Source: a virus. From it: DNA of 64,000 nucleotides. Positions 1 through 6,587 of this stretch are shown here, one piece after another; the first letter of the stretch is position 1; the number at the start of each line of letters is the position of its first letter. The stretch lies in the IMG/VR virus record IMGVR_UViG_3300037114_000073, positions 1-64,000 of that record; one strand, written 5' to 3'. A program made the translations under genes and the position numbers. The notes under the pieces are model-generated. The model saw only the letters and a list, made by a program, of their open reading frames with translations. It made no database searches and had not been told where the DNA came from.

Positions 1-459
1 ACCATGAAATACTGGAACTGGTCTGATATCCATTTTTTCTAACTGTTTTTGCACACCATAGATAATAGGACATTCCTTTACATAATCAAATGTCAAATAG
101 AAGTCCCAATCTTTTCCTTCAGCTTTAACGAACCTGGCATAATACTTAATAGTCTTATCTCTAAGCTTTATCTCATCTCTTACTGACCATTTTCCTTTAG
201 CTCGGCGAATACCTTGTTTCTGTAAATTATGGAAACTAGCAGCACCTGAATCCATCATTATTCCAAGTTTATTCTTTATACTAACCTTTAATGACTCTTT
301 CATATTCTTCTGGTAATAGAATCCATCTTCACATACGTAAGCATAGGAGTAACAACGGTATTTAGCTCCCTGCTTTATCATATCCATCTCAGTCATTCCA
401 TATGTACCTGTTCCACTGAGATATAGTAAAGGCTTAACTTCACTGAGATGCAGTTTCAT
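1..459 (-). CDS. DpdA/TGT-like 7-deazaguanine transglycosylase (3' part beyond window)
   Basis: The first 153 residues of a gene that runs off the left edge; the ATG has GGAGAGG just upstream and overlaps the preceding gene by 20 nt. MDSGA at residues 69-73 resembles the DSGG/DSGA active-site motif of the tRNA-guanine transglycosylase fold, a FDY motif lies near 124-126, and PVFHG at 149-153 resembles the conserved PVFQG strand of that fold. In phages, TGT-fold proteins of the DpdA type replace guanine in DNA with a 7-deazaguanine base. The queC gene two genes upstream and queE and queD elsewhere in the window supply such a base, so I prefer a DNA enzyme over a tRNA enzyme. The catalytic half is outside the window, so the call rests on context and three short motifs. 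Confidence 0.55.
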   Translation of the reverse strand, partial: MKLHLSEVKPLLYLSGTGTYGMTEMDMIKQGAKYRCYSYAYVCEDGFYYQKNMKESLKVSIKNKLGIMMDSGAASFHNLQKQGIRRAKGKWSVRDEIKLRDKTIKYYARFVKAEGKDWDFYLTFDYVKECPIIYGVQKQLEKMDIRPVPVFHG

Positions 460-1366
460 TAAGCCTCTCCATATATACACGAATAGCATCCTGCAACTTA
501 GGATTAGCACCAGTAAAACGATACAAGCCTTGCCAATCCTTTATAATATCAATACTGGGATTAAACGTATGGTCTACGAGTAGTTGTCTACCAGAAGTGT
601 ATTCTCTATTTTTCCTATGACCATGAAAGTAATGAATAATCGTTCCTGGTAAGTATCCTATATTTCCTCTTATTACACTATATGCTCGATTTCCCCAGAC
701 TCTCCACTTATTACAGTATGGTGCTGTATATCCTTTCTCGAATGATACTTCAACGTGACCTAATAATCCCATTGTTATTCCAAGGTCTGCACTAGCGGTA
801 ATCGCCCAATCTGGTAGCATTCCTATTTGAGATAGAACTGATTTTCTAATTGCCCAGGGACCACCAACTATTTTCTCATTTAATGATGCTAATTGACTCC
901 AGTTTCTTTCTAATTGTATGTAAGAGTAAATGTAACTTTCAACTCTTTCCTCTAATGGCATAAAATTTGCATCTAAATCTTGACTATGACTAAACATCTG
1001 AACTGCATCATAACGATGCAATAACTTAATTGTATCTTCTGCCCAATTTGGATTTAACCAAATCTGATCCGGATCAGTCCAACAAATATACTCAGCACTT
1101 TCTGGTAGTCGTTGAATAAGTAAATTTAATGCAGCTTCTCTTCCCCATATCTCACAATCAGTTTTAAGCTGCAAATGATGTGCATTATCTGGACTTGTAA
1201 CTACAAACGGCGAATCTTTAAATGCAATCTCAGCTGTAAATAACGCAACTGCATATTTACTAGTAATATTATAAATATGATTTCTAAATATACTATAATT
1301 ACGATATCTAGATTCCCATCCTAATTTATTTTGCATTACACATAGAACATATAAAGTCTCATCCAT
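440..1366 (-). CDS. GT-A fold glycosyltransferase
   Basis: A 308-residue protein. The start was placed at the ATG with GAAAGG upstream, three bases after the queC stop; an earlier ATG would overlap queC and has no ribosome site. WTDPDQIW (about residues 97-104) is a DxD-type metal and sugar-nucleotide site of GT-A enzymes, and a GGPWAIRK segment followed by HYFHGHRKNR towards the C-terminus is the pattern of phage glycosyltransferases. No signal peptide or membrane segment is seen, so it acts in the cytoplasm. It lies between queC and the DpdA-like gene, so it might decorate modified DNA, but a virion or host-surface target is equally possible. Donor and acceptor cannot be read from the sequence. 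Confidence 0.7.
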   Translation of the reverse strand: MDETLYVLCVMQNKLGWESRYRNYSIFRNHIYNITSKYAVALFTAEIAFKDSPFVVTSPDNAHHLQLKTDCEIWGREAALNLLIQRLPESAEYICWTDPDQIWLNPNWAEDTIKLLHRYDAVQMFSHSQDLDANFMPLEERVESYIYSYIQLERNWSQLASLNEKIVGGPWAIRKSVLSQIGMLPDWAITASADLGITMGLLGHVEVSFEKGYTAPYCNKWRVWGNRAYSVIRGNIGYLPGTIIHYFHGHRKNREYTSGRQLLVDHTFNPSIDIIKDWQGLYRFTGANPKLQDAIRVYMERLNETASQ

Positions 1367-1368
1367 AC

Positions 1369-2178
1369 TTAGCCTTTCAAGATAGTCTTTAAAACTGTTC
1401 CTGGTGTTATAGCACATAAGTTACGATCATATGCACTCTTGTATGCTCTCCAAACATCCATGATCCACTTTCGTTTTTCCCACAAAGGAATACTAAGAAG
1501 TGATTTCTTAAACATATTCTTATTTGTACTTCTAGAACGTTTGAATTCTTCTATCCCCCAGAATACTGGATGCGAGAAGTAATCATCTATATCGTATAAC
1601 TTATTGTTTTCAAAAGCAACCCATCTATTAAAACATGGAGGACATTCTCCACACACAGTTCCTTTTAAACATCCTATTGTTTCACTGAGCTGGAATGGGG
1701 TGACTTTCTGATCTAACAGATATTTTACGACTTGTGTTTTTGTTTTATTCCCAAACGGTGCAAGTAATTCAATCTTACTTTTTGCATGGTATAGATTTTC
1801 TTTTGTTTGGCTATCGAATAATCTTTGCATTCGACGTAGAAATGGAAACCCTTTGTCTTCGGATAATTCTCCATGTAACATTCCAAATAAAATTGTGTTT
1901 CCATATAGTGCTGCTATCTCGAGTAAAAATATATTTCTAAGTGGAACATGTCCAACTTTATCTGAGAAGATACCCATGAACTTCATATCAACTACTTTAA
2001 AGTCCAGGTTTAAATCAAAACACATTTTCTTAGCTTTTACTATCTCTGCTATAGTATATGACGTATCTAAATTAACATACAACCCCATTATATCCTTGTA
2101 ACGTTCCTTTGCCCAGTAATAACAAGCTAACGAATCTAATCCTCCACTGAACAATACAATTACTTGGGAATCATCCAT
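1369..2178 (-). CDS. queC: 7-cyano-7-deazaguanine (preQ0) synthase QueC
   Basis: QueC is the ATP-dependent enzyme that turns 7-carboxy-7-deazaguanine into preQ0. The protein is 269 residues. It begins with the PP-loop ATP site FSGGLDSLACYYWA (residues 10-23) and ends with the zinc site CLKGTVCGECPPCFNRW, four cysteines in the QueC spacing. The ATG overlaps the stop of the upstream HNH gene (TAATG) and follows a purine-rich GGGGGAAGAG. With QueD and QueE in the same window this is a nearly complete preQ0 pathway. The next two genes are a glycosyltransferase and a DpdA-like protein, so preQ0 is probably destined for phage DNA rather than host tRNA. Confidence 0.88.
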   Translation of the reverse strand: MDDSQVIVLFSGGLDSLACYYWAKERYKDIMGLYVNLDTSYTIAEIVKAKKMCFDLNLDFKVVDMKFMGIFSDKVGHVPLRNIFLLEIAALYGNTILFGMLHGELSEDKGFPFLRRMQRLFDSQTKENLYHAKSKIELLAPFGNKTKTQVVKYLLDQKVTPFQLSETIGCLKGTVCGECPPCFNRWVAFENNKLYDIDDYFSHPVFWGIEEFKRSRSTNKNMFKKSLLSIPLWEKRKWIMDVWRAYKSAYDRNLCAITPGTVLKTILKG

Positions 2179-2714
2179 TACTCTTCCCCCTTCCAACTTT
2201 GATTATTTAATATTGCACTGATGTTCTGATGTGTAACTCCAAACTTATAGCCTAATCTTCTATGAGTATAACCTTTATATTTATATAACTTACGTATCTT
2301 ATGCACATCCTCTTTGGTTAATTTTGAAAACCCTTGATCCTCTCCTTTAGCAGCATGCGTATAATCAGAACGCCCTTTCTTTACTCTATCTTTACTATTA
2401 TCATCAGATGTCCCTAAAAATAAATGATTAGGATTACAACAAGGTGGATTGTCACATTTATGACAAACTTGTAATTTTTCCTTTCCATGTCTTTTAGGAA
2501 TTTTACCAATAAATAATCTATAAGCCACTACATGAGCATAAACAGTATGACAATACTTACACTTAAAATACTTATGGCCATAATTATTATTATTGCACCC
2601 TTGAAATTCCCAACATTCATCAAATGCTCCAATACTAATTCTAGATAAAAATCTAGCTATCATTAAACATTTTCTAAACCTGGGATACTTCTTAGCTGAT
2701 TCACTATGTGCCAT
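2178..2714 (-). CDS. HNH homing-type endonuclease with C-terminal helix-turn-helix
   Basis: A 178-residue free-standing HNH nuclease. The core reads DECWEFQG, then CHKCDNPPCCNPNHLFLGT (zinc-binding HNH of the phage HNH_3 type), and a C-terminal SKLTKEDVHKIRKLY...HRRLGYKFGVTHQNISAIL segment is an AP2/HTH-like DNA-binding unit that would set target specificity. SD AAGGATAAAG precedes the ATG. The stop overlaps the queC start, so the gene is spliced neatly into the operon. The enzyme at 58085-58630 shares the same architecture. Likely a selfish element; a role in packaging is less likely because it is far from the terminase. Confidence 0.82.
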   Translation of the reverse strand: MAHSESAKKYPRFRKCLMIARFLSRISIGAFDECWEFQGCNNNNYGHKYFKCKYCHTVYAHVVAYRLFIGKIPKRHGKEKLQVCHKCDNPPCCNPNHLFLGTSDDNSKDRVKKGRSDYTHAAKGEDQGFSKLTKEDVHKIRKLYKYKGYTHRRLGYKFGVTHQNISAILNNQSWKGEE

Positions 2715-2726
2715 AATTCTTTATCC

Positions 2727-3074
2727 TTAAAATGTAAACAACGATCTCCTTTGCCAGATTTCCTGGTGTGTCCATTGATCCCAGATTACATGTACTAACG
2801 ATTGTAATGCTGGTTTCCATCCAAACATTAACATTAGTACTGGAAAGTAAATCGTGTGTGAAAATCGATGTAAACGTAATAACACGGTTCCTTTAAGACT
2901 TATTTCTGGTGGAGTTATCCGATCTGTTTTAATCCAACTAATCAACATACAGATAACAAAAATACTGTCTGGTGCAAACTGCCAATACCATTTTCCTGGT
3001 AATAAAAGAGCAAACGTACAATGCCCAACTAAGTCTACTACTCGATATACTTCATCTCTTATAGTGTCGAGCAT
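2727..3074 (-). CDS. Small membrane protein resembling YdjM-type membrane-bound metal hydrolases
   Basis: A 115-residue protein with several hydrophobic stretches (about residues 18-26, 36-46 and 75-85). HRFSHTIYFP followed about 20 residues later by HVIWDQWTH recalls the HR-x-x-(T/S)H and H-x3-D-x-x-(T/S) metal-binding motifs of the YdjM/DUF457 family of inner-membrane hydrolases. It is shorter than typical members. SD AAGGA precedes the ATG and the structured RNA at 3094-3200 forms its leader. The function in the phage is unknown; envelope action is inferred. Confidence 0.5.
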   Translation of the reverse strand: MLDTIRDEVYRVVDLVGHCTFALLLPGKWYWQFAPDSIFVICMLISWIKTDRITPPEISLKGTVLLRLHRFSHTIYFPVLMLMFGWKPALQSLVHVIWDQWTHQEIWQRRSLFTF

Positions 3075-3093
3075 TGTACGTCCTTAAAATAAA

Positions 3094-3200
3094 TTCACGG
3101 GGTGTACGGCGTTTCTCAGAGCTCGGTCTATGGGATATAAGCACTTAGTCTTAACATCCGATCCCTTACCCTTCGCCTATAGAGTCATCAACCCCGTGAA
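3094..3200 (-). ncRNA. Putative structured RNA/leader element closed by a 10-bp stem
   Basis: A perfect 10-bp inverted pair (3094-3103 with 3191-3200) encloses 87 nt. Inside, TCTATGGGAT (3127-3136) can pair with ATCCC (3161-3165) and ATAGA (3179-3183), while GGCG (3108-3111) can pair with CGCC (3174-3177), crossing the ATAGA helix as in a pseudoknot. The element lies between two genes; its upstream arm is the last codons of the 54-residue gene and its downstream arm ends about 12 nt before the Shine-Dalgarno of the membrane-protein gene. It could be a leader switch, a processing element or a long-loop terminator. No tRNA or known ribozyme fold fits. Confidence 0.4.
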
Positions 3201-3352
3201 ACTTTTAAATTTTCGTAGTGGCAAGCACCTGGGTATGTGCTAACATCCTTTGGCCAAGAACATTCTAGAGTACCCGTCCGAGGATCAATCATGCCTCTAG
3301 TGCCACTACGTATTCTGCACGCTTTACTGACAACCTTATATCTGATTGCCAT
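3188..3352 (-). CDS. Small unknown protein, 54 aa
   Basis: Starts at an ATG 14 nt after the stop of the Ser/Lys-rich gene. A longer frame extends upstream but would overlap that gene by 155 nt, so the short form is preferred. Three cysteines and a GMIDPRTGTLECSWP segment look like a folded mini-protein. The last codons lie in the stem of the adjoining structured RNA. No strong ribosome site is seen. Confidence 0.45.
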   Translation of the reverse strand: MAIRYKVVSKACRIRSGTRGMIDPRTGTLECSWPKDVSTYPGACHYENLKVSRG

Positions 3353-3365
3353 GCGTGCATTCTTT

Positions 3366-3836
3366 TTACCGGAATGCTTTAGGGTCTTTCTTAAGATTAA
3401 GCATTCTATAGCGATCATGCGAATCGTCAAATTCCCATCTCCAACCTTTGGTATCTCCTGCTTTAACAGTTCGGAGCATTCCAGCAGCACTGCATTCCAT
3501 TTTCTTACACATTTTAACAAAATCCTTGTGCTTCATTCCTCCCTTTTTAATTAGTTCCTTAGCAAGTTTATTAGCACAGGAATCTGGTTGATAAGGTTCT
3601 TTCCAACTCTTCCACTGTGGCCCTTTAGGACCACGTGTTCCTTCTTTCTTAGACTTCTTATCTTTACCCTTAGCCTTCTTTTCCTTTTTCTCTTTCTTCA
3701 CTTTCTTACCTTTCTTCTTGCTCTTCTTACTGGAGGAATCACTAGCACTGCTATTGGATGCACTGCTATCGGAACTGCTTGCATTAGAACTGGAACTATC
3801 TGACGCTTCATCCTTATCCTTCTTATGTTTTGCCAT
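3366..3836 (-). CDS. Ser/Asp-rich and Lys-rich low-complexity protein, 156 aa
   Basis: The N-terminal 75 residues are a run of Ser, Asn, Asp and Ala followed by a Lys-dominated tract with KKSKK, KKEKKEKK and KKSKKE blocks. The C-terminal half (from about residue 78) looks folded, with ANKLAKELIKKGGMKHKDFVKMCKKM and a WRWEFDD motif. The order acidic-serine tract, basic tract, globular domain suggests a DNA- or RNA-associated protein, but the family is not recognised. SD GGAG precedes the ATG. It belongs to the operon started by the 6529-6557 promoter. Confidence 0.7.
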   Translation of the reverse strand: MAKHKKDKDEASDSSSSNASSSDSSASNSSASDSSSKKSKKKGKKVKKEKKEKKAKGKDKKSKKEGTRGPKGPQWKSWKEPYQPDSCANKLAKELIKKGGMKHKDFVKMCKKMECSAAGMLRTVKAGDTKGWRWEFDDSHDRYRMLNLKKDPKAFR

Positions 3837-3848
3837 CGTTATTCTCCT

Positions 3849-4145
3849 TTATTTTAATGCATCGGAATTAATTACAAATGTACCTGCTTGATAACTAGTA
3901 CTAGGCATTGATCCAGCTGTGGTGTATGTTGGGGCATAAGAATTATCAATTAATGCTCTATTACTTATCTGCCCTATAGATAATGGAGCTACTACTTTGT
4001 AAAAATCCTGTGTCGGATATTGCATTGCTTTCTTAAATTGTTCTACGGTATCATCTTCATCACCATCCGTATCTAAATGCCTCAATTTTCCCATAGCTGA
4101 TGGCTTCGCCGCTTTCTGCTTTTCTTCTTTAACAGAAGCGGCTAC
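3849..4145 (-). CDS. -1 frame extension of the 4142-4366 gene (98 codons), probably made by programmed frameshifting
   Basis: This open frame continues in the -1 frame from the slippery site at 4145-4151 without interruption to the stop at 3849. Its first ATG (4094) has no convincing ribosome site. The 17 codons before that ATG are open and code for a charged Lys/Glu/Ala linker (VAASVKEEKQKAAKPSA), then an acidic stretch DTDGDEDD and an Ala/Thr/Ser-rich C-terminus. Fused to the upstream product it would give about 172 residues. If the ATG at 4094 is used instead, it is an independent 81-residue protein. Function unknown. Confidence 0.6.
   Translation of the reverse strand, partial: VAASVKEEKQKAAKPSAMGKLRHLDTDGDEDDTVEQFKKAMQYPTQDFYKVVAPLSIGQISNRALIDNSYAPTYTTAGSMPSTSYQAGTFVINSDALK
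4108..4142 (-). other. Stem-loop directly downstream of the slippery site
   Basis: GCCGCTTCTG (4142-4133) pairs with CAG-A-AAGCGGC (4118-4108): ten base pairs with one bulged A and a 14-nt loop. It begins two nucleotides after the slippery heptamer. No T-run follows, which argues against a terminator and for a frameshift stimulator. Confidence 0.6.
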
Positions 4146-4366
4146 AAAGGGCGGATGATTATCTCAACATCATCTAGTTTATTATCGTATTCAGGTGGAA
4201 TGCTTTTAGCTGCCATCATTCCAACTTCTTTTTCACTAGTTGCAAGGATAGAAGTAATATCCTTTACGATGATTGACTTCTTATCGTCCAAAGGATTACC
4301 AGCTGCATCCTTCTTTTCCTTAGGATGATATAGAACTGCATATTCGAACAACTTTCCTTTTGCCAT
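4142..4366 (-). CDS. Small phage protein of unknown function, 74 aa, upstream partner of a frameshift pair
   Basis: Starts with MAKGKLFEYAVLYHPK; the second of two close ATGs is chosen because AAGGAG lies 7 nt before it. The fold looks beta-rich, ending in DDVEIIIRPL. I recall similar short proteins from marine and soil phages but no function. The last two sense codons with the preceding base form C-CCT-TTG, directly followed by TAG, so a fraction of ribosomes should slip into the 98-codon extension. Confidence 0.7.
   Translation of the reverse strand: MAKGKLFEYAVLYHPKEKKDAAGNPLDDKKSIIVKDITSILATSEKEVGMMAAKSIPPEYDNKLDDVEIIIRPL
4145..4151 (-). other. Slippery heptamer CCCTTTG (-1 programmed frameshift site)
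   Basis: In the reading phase of the upstream gene the bases are C CCT TTG, a full X-XXY-YYZ heptamer. The next zero-frame codon is TAG, and a 10-bp stem-loop begins two bases on. Slipping by -1 opens a 98-codon frame. Confidence 0.6.
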
Positions 4367-4383
4367 TTTCATTCTCCTTAATT

Positions 4384-4659
4384 TTAGTCCAATTCAACCA
4401 TTGCTAATATACTAGAATAGGGACTCATTCGTGCATGGAGTGATTTAGTTAATTTCGGTCCATTCGGTAGTCCAACAATTGTTAATTCATCAGGTATATG
4501 CATTCGATTTTCATCTGAAGATTGCTGATACTCACAAACTGCTGCATGTGTAAATACTGGATTTTCATTAACCATTACACATATTTGCTGATTAAACGTT
4601 ACTAACACCTTTTTAGTAACAAATGCTAGTGCTTCAGTTTTAGCTTCCTGTACTGCCAT
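4384..4659 (-). CDS. Unknown protein, 91 aa
   Basis: ATG chosen at MAVQEAKTEALAF because GAAAGGAA precedes it and it begins right after the stop of the zinc-binding gene; a longer frame upstream overlaps that gene. Predicted mixed alpha/beta with a helical N-terminus. Sits in the small-gene operon below the sigma-like gene. No family recognised. Confidence 0.65.
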   Translation of the reverse strand: MAVQEAKTEALAFVTKKVLVTFNQQICVMVNENPVFTHAAVCEYQQSSDENRMHIPDELTIVGLPNGPKLTKSLHARMSPYSSILAMVELD

Positions 4660-4660
4660 A

Positions 4661-4891
4661 CTAATATTCCTTTCTGTGATTGATGAACGATTTACATATA
4701 ACACTATCCTGACATTCCTGGCCACATGCTACTGTACTACTGTCATACATCTTTTTCTTCCCAAAACATCGTGCTTTACTTTTGTACATACTCTGGTAAC
4801 AATTTAAACATACACCTGTACTTGGAAAGTATCTTCCTTCTTGTACATCTTCTAACTTATAACGCTCCGGACATTGTGAACATGCAAACAT
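4661..4891 (-). CDS. Small multi-cysteine zinc-binding protein, 76 aa
   Basis: FACSQCP at the N-terminus and VCLNCYQ about 24 residues later form one four-Cys zinc ribbon; a second set (ARCFGKKK, VACGQECQDSVIC) follows. Its ATG overlaps the stop of the upstream gene (TAATG). Small zinc-ribbon proteins are common in phage accessory operons, where they bind nucleic acid or host proteins; the partner here is unknown. Confidence 0.65.
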   Translation of the reverse strand: MFACSQCPERYKLEDVQEGRYFPSTGVCLNCYQSMYKSKARCFGKKKMYDSSTVACGQECQDSVICKSFINHRKEY

Positions 4892-5391
4892 TATCGAAAA
4901 CTCGGTTCATCCCAACGTTCAATAATAAATCGAGTTCTACCGTTGTCGTTAGTGATTAGCAAGAATGGATCTTTTTCATCTGATTTTCTTGATTCATCAC
5001 TAATAAAGAATTTCATAGTTGGACACTCTGCTAGAATTGATTCTACTGTCTTTAAAACAGCAAATGGAACTGGCTTTTTATAAATTGTTTCCGAATCTCC
5101 AAAATTAAATCCTTGTACTACATCTGCAGCGCGCAATGGATACCATAACCAACGTATGAACTTTTCATTCAAATAATTCTTAACCTCCTCATAATCATAT
5201 ATACGCAATCCCAATCTACCAACTAGTACTGGAATTGTTATTACACCTAGTTTCTTGCACATTTCATAATATTCATCTGTAGGTTGTTCACTATATTCAG
5301 TTGCAACTGGTACTGGGGTAGGCGTTTCTTCTTCATCTTCTTCAACTGGAGAAGAATCTACGACTTCAACTACTTTTTTATTGAACCACAT
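4891..5391 (-). CDS. Unknown protein with acidic N-terminal tail, 166 aa
   Basis: The first 35 residues are acidic and Pro/Thr-rich (EEDEEETPTPVPV), followed by a globular alpha/beta domain with FIRWLWYPLRAADV and a C-terminal LLITNDNGRTRFIIERWDEPSF. The start has GGAG upstream. The family is not recognised. Lies between the SWIB gene and the zinc-binding gene in a tightly packed operon. Confidence 0.7.
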   Translation of the reverse strand: MWFNKKVVEVVDSSPVEEDEEETPTPVPVATEYSEQPTDEYYEMCKKLGVITIPVLVGRLGLRIYDYEEVKNYLNEKFIRWLWYPLRAADVVQGFNFGDSETIYKKPVPFAVLKTVESILAECPTMKFFISDESRKSDEKDPFLLITNDNGRTRFIIERWDEPSFR

Positions 5392-5402
5392 AAATTTCTC
5401 CT

Positions 5403-5708
5403 TTAGCTTAAATGTTTACTAATAGCTCCAGCGATTTCCGTCATGAATATTGCGCCCTTAGGAATCTTAATCTTCTTGCCACGCATTTCAATTGTACGTT
5501 TGTCTTTAATCAACTTCTTAAATATAGGTTCCATCCTTTCATCACACTGGATAATGCGACCATCTTCATGCTTCTGATTTAACTTGTGCTTCTTTATATG
5601 CTTCCAGATTGATTTCGTGACTTCTTTCCTTGATAGTTTCTTTTCTTTTACTATTGCTTGTAGTTCCTCACTGCACTTCATTTCCTTATCTAACCCTTTA
5701 CCTGCCAT
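5403..5708 (-). CDS. SWIB/MDM2-domain protein
   Basis: A 101-residue protein that is almost entirely a SWIB domain: LSRKEVTKSIWKHIKKHKL (about residues 25-43), then IIQCDERMEPIF and a C-terminal IFMTEIAGAISKHL helix match the conserved order of the family. SWIB domains are best known from chromatin remodellers, chlamydial proteins and DNA topoisomerase fusions, and stand-alone copies occur in some large DNA viruses and phages. A role in DNA compaction or transcription is plausible, and it directly follows the sigma-like gene. SD AAGGAG precedes the ATG. Confidence 0.82.
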   Translation of the reverse strand: MAGKGLDKEMKCSEELQAIVKEKKLSRKEVTKSIWKHIKKHKLNQKHEDGRIIQCDERMEPIFKKLIKDKRTIEMRGKKIKIPKGAIFMTEIAGAISKHLS

Positions 5709-5725
5709 ATTGTTTCTCCTTTAAT

Positions 5726-6466
5726 TTATAACATCCTCTCAACTATAGGCGTTGGATTCGAAAGATCATATGGAATTCCTAACAACTTCCTAGATAAACT
5801 ATCTAAACATCCTGGTGATCGAATTAAATGCAAACAATCACTGCACGTTACATTATGACACTTACATAATTCCCTAAATTCCTTTGATACTCTTTTAAAT
5901 CGTTTTCCACTCTTATGTATTCTGGTATTGACATCTTTACAAAGGAACCACTGCACGAATGCGACTTGCATTGGAAATGATGCTTGTCTGTATATTTCTT
6001 GCAAGGCAGGAACAACTACACACTCGGTTAGCAGATTATCGATTATTGACTGTGGAGATACTACCAATGCTGGAATGAATCCAACTACATCATCTAACGA
6101 TGCTTCTCCTCTCTGAGATAATCTTTGTTCCATAGCTTGCATTGAAATATGTGGAATTGGTTTTCCTTGTGTTGTCTTTGATTTAAATGGTCGTGTCCAT
6201 CCTCTTTGTTGTGCTGAATGAAACTCGAGATATTCATTTATATAGAACTGATGTAACCTGTGATATGCAGCTGTACTGAATGATGCTAACTCAGGATTAT
6301 ACTTGTAACTCAAACTAACAAGCTGTACCATTCCATCTTCTATCATGTCCTCTACTCCAATCCAAATACGTGTCTGGATTGAAAGTCTTCGCCACGCTTT
6401 CCACGCTAGCATGGCAACTAATGAGCGATAACTTTCAAGATTGATAGATGACTTTTTACGTCTCAC
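5726..6466 (-). CDS. Sigma-70-like RNA polymerase factor (region 2 recognised)
   Basis: A 246-residue protein. VEDMIEDGMVQLVSLSYKYNPELASFSTAAYHRLHQFYI matches sigma region 2.1-2.3 (DLIQEG...FDP...FSTYA.W.I); a C-terminal helical part with a CKCHNVTCSDC cluster replaces a clear region 4. The start is placed at a GTG with AAGGAG ten bases upstream; an ATG at 6502 lies inside the leader hairpin and has no ribosome site. It is the first gene after the strongest promoter in the window. It could direct RNA polymerase to the 13-nt motif promoters found four times here, but that link is inference. A non-sigma DNA-binding protein is the alternative. Confidence 0.6.
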   Translation of the reverse strand: MRRKKSSINLESYRSLVAMLAWKAWRRLSIQTRIWIGVEDMIEDGMVQLVSLSYKYNPELASFSTAAYHRLHQFYINEYLEFHSAQQRGWTRPFKSKTTQGKPIPHISMQAMEQRLSQRGEASLDDVVGFIPALVVSPQSIIDNLLTECVVVPALQEIYRQASFPMQVAFVQWFLCKDVNTRIHKSGKRFKRVSKEFRELCKCHNVTCSDCLHLIRSPGCLDSLSRKLLGIPYDLSNPTPIVERML

Positions 6467-6495
6467 TTGTTGTAGACTCCTTATACAAAAGAAAA

Positions 6496-6523
6496 TGTCC
6501 ATGAGGACGAAGCCCCAAGGACA
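6496..6523 (-). other. Stem-loop at the predicted 5' end of the transcript
   Basis: TGTCC pairs with GGACA and an inner GGGG with CCTC around a CTTCGT loop. It begins at about +1 of the promoter at 6529-6557 and is followed by TTTTCTTTT. It may protect the 5' end of the mRNA or act as an attenuator. Confidence 0.5.
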
Positions 6524-6528
6524 GGATA

Positions 6529-6557
6529 ATTATAATGAATTTTCGTGCATTTGTCAA
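6529..6557 (-). promoter_or_regulatory. Perfect sigma-70 promoter
   Basis: TTGACA (6552-6557), 17-bp spacer, TATAAT (6529-6534), both hexamers exact. It lies in the gap between the exonuclease gene and the sigma-like gene and would drive the whole left-hand operon. Transcript start predicted near 6522. Confidence 0.88.
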
Positions 6558-6587
6558 TCTATATTTCATGCAATGAATATAAGGTTC

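Noticed and set aside
3094-3200. Hammerhead ribozyme or tRNA in the structured element
   Set aside because: A TGATGA and a GAAAC occur, but the required C before TGATGA and a proper stem II are missing; no T-arm, anticodon arm or 7-bp acceptor with CCA fits a tRNA.
3188-3520. 110-codon version of the small gene at 3188
   Set aside because: It would overlap the Ser/Lys-rich gene by 155 nt; the internal ATG right after that gene's stop is more economical.
5726-6502. ATG at 6502 as start of the sigma-like gene
   Set aside because: It lies in the 3' arm of the leader hairpin and has no ribosome site, while the GTG at 6466 follows AAGGAG.
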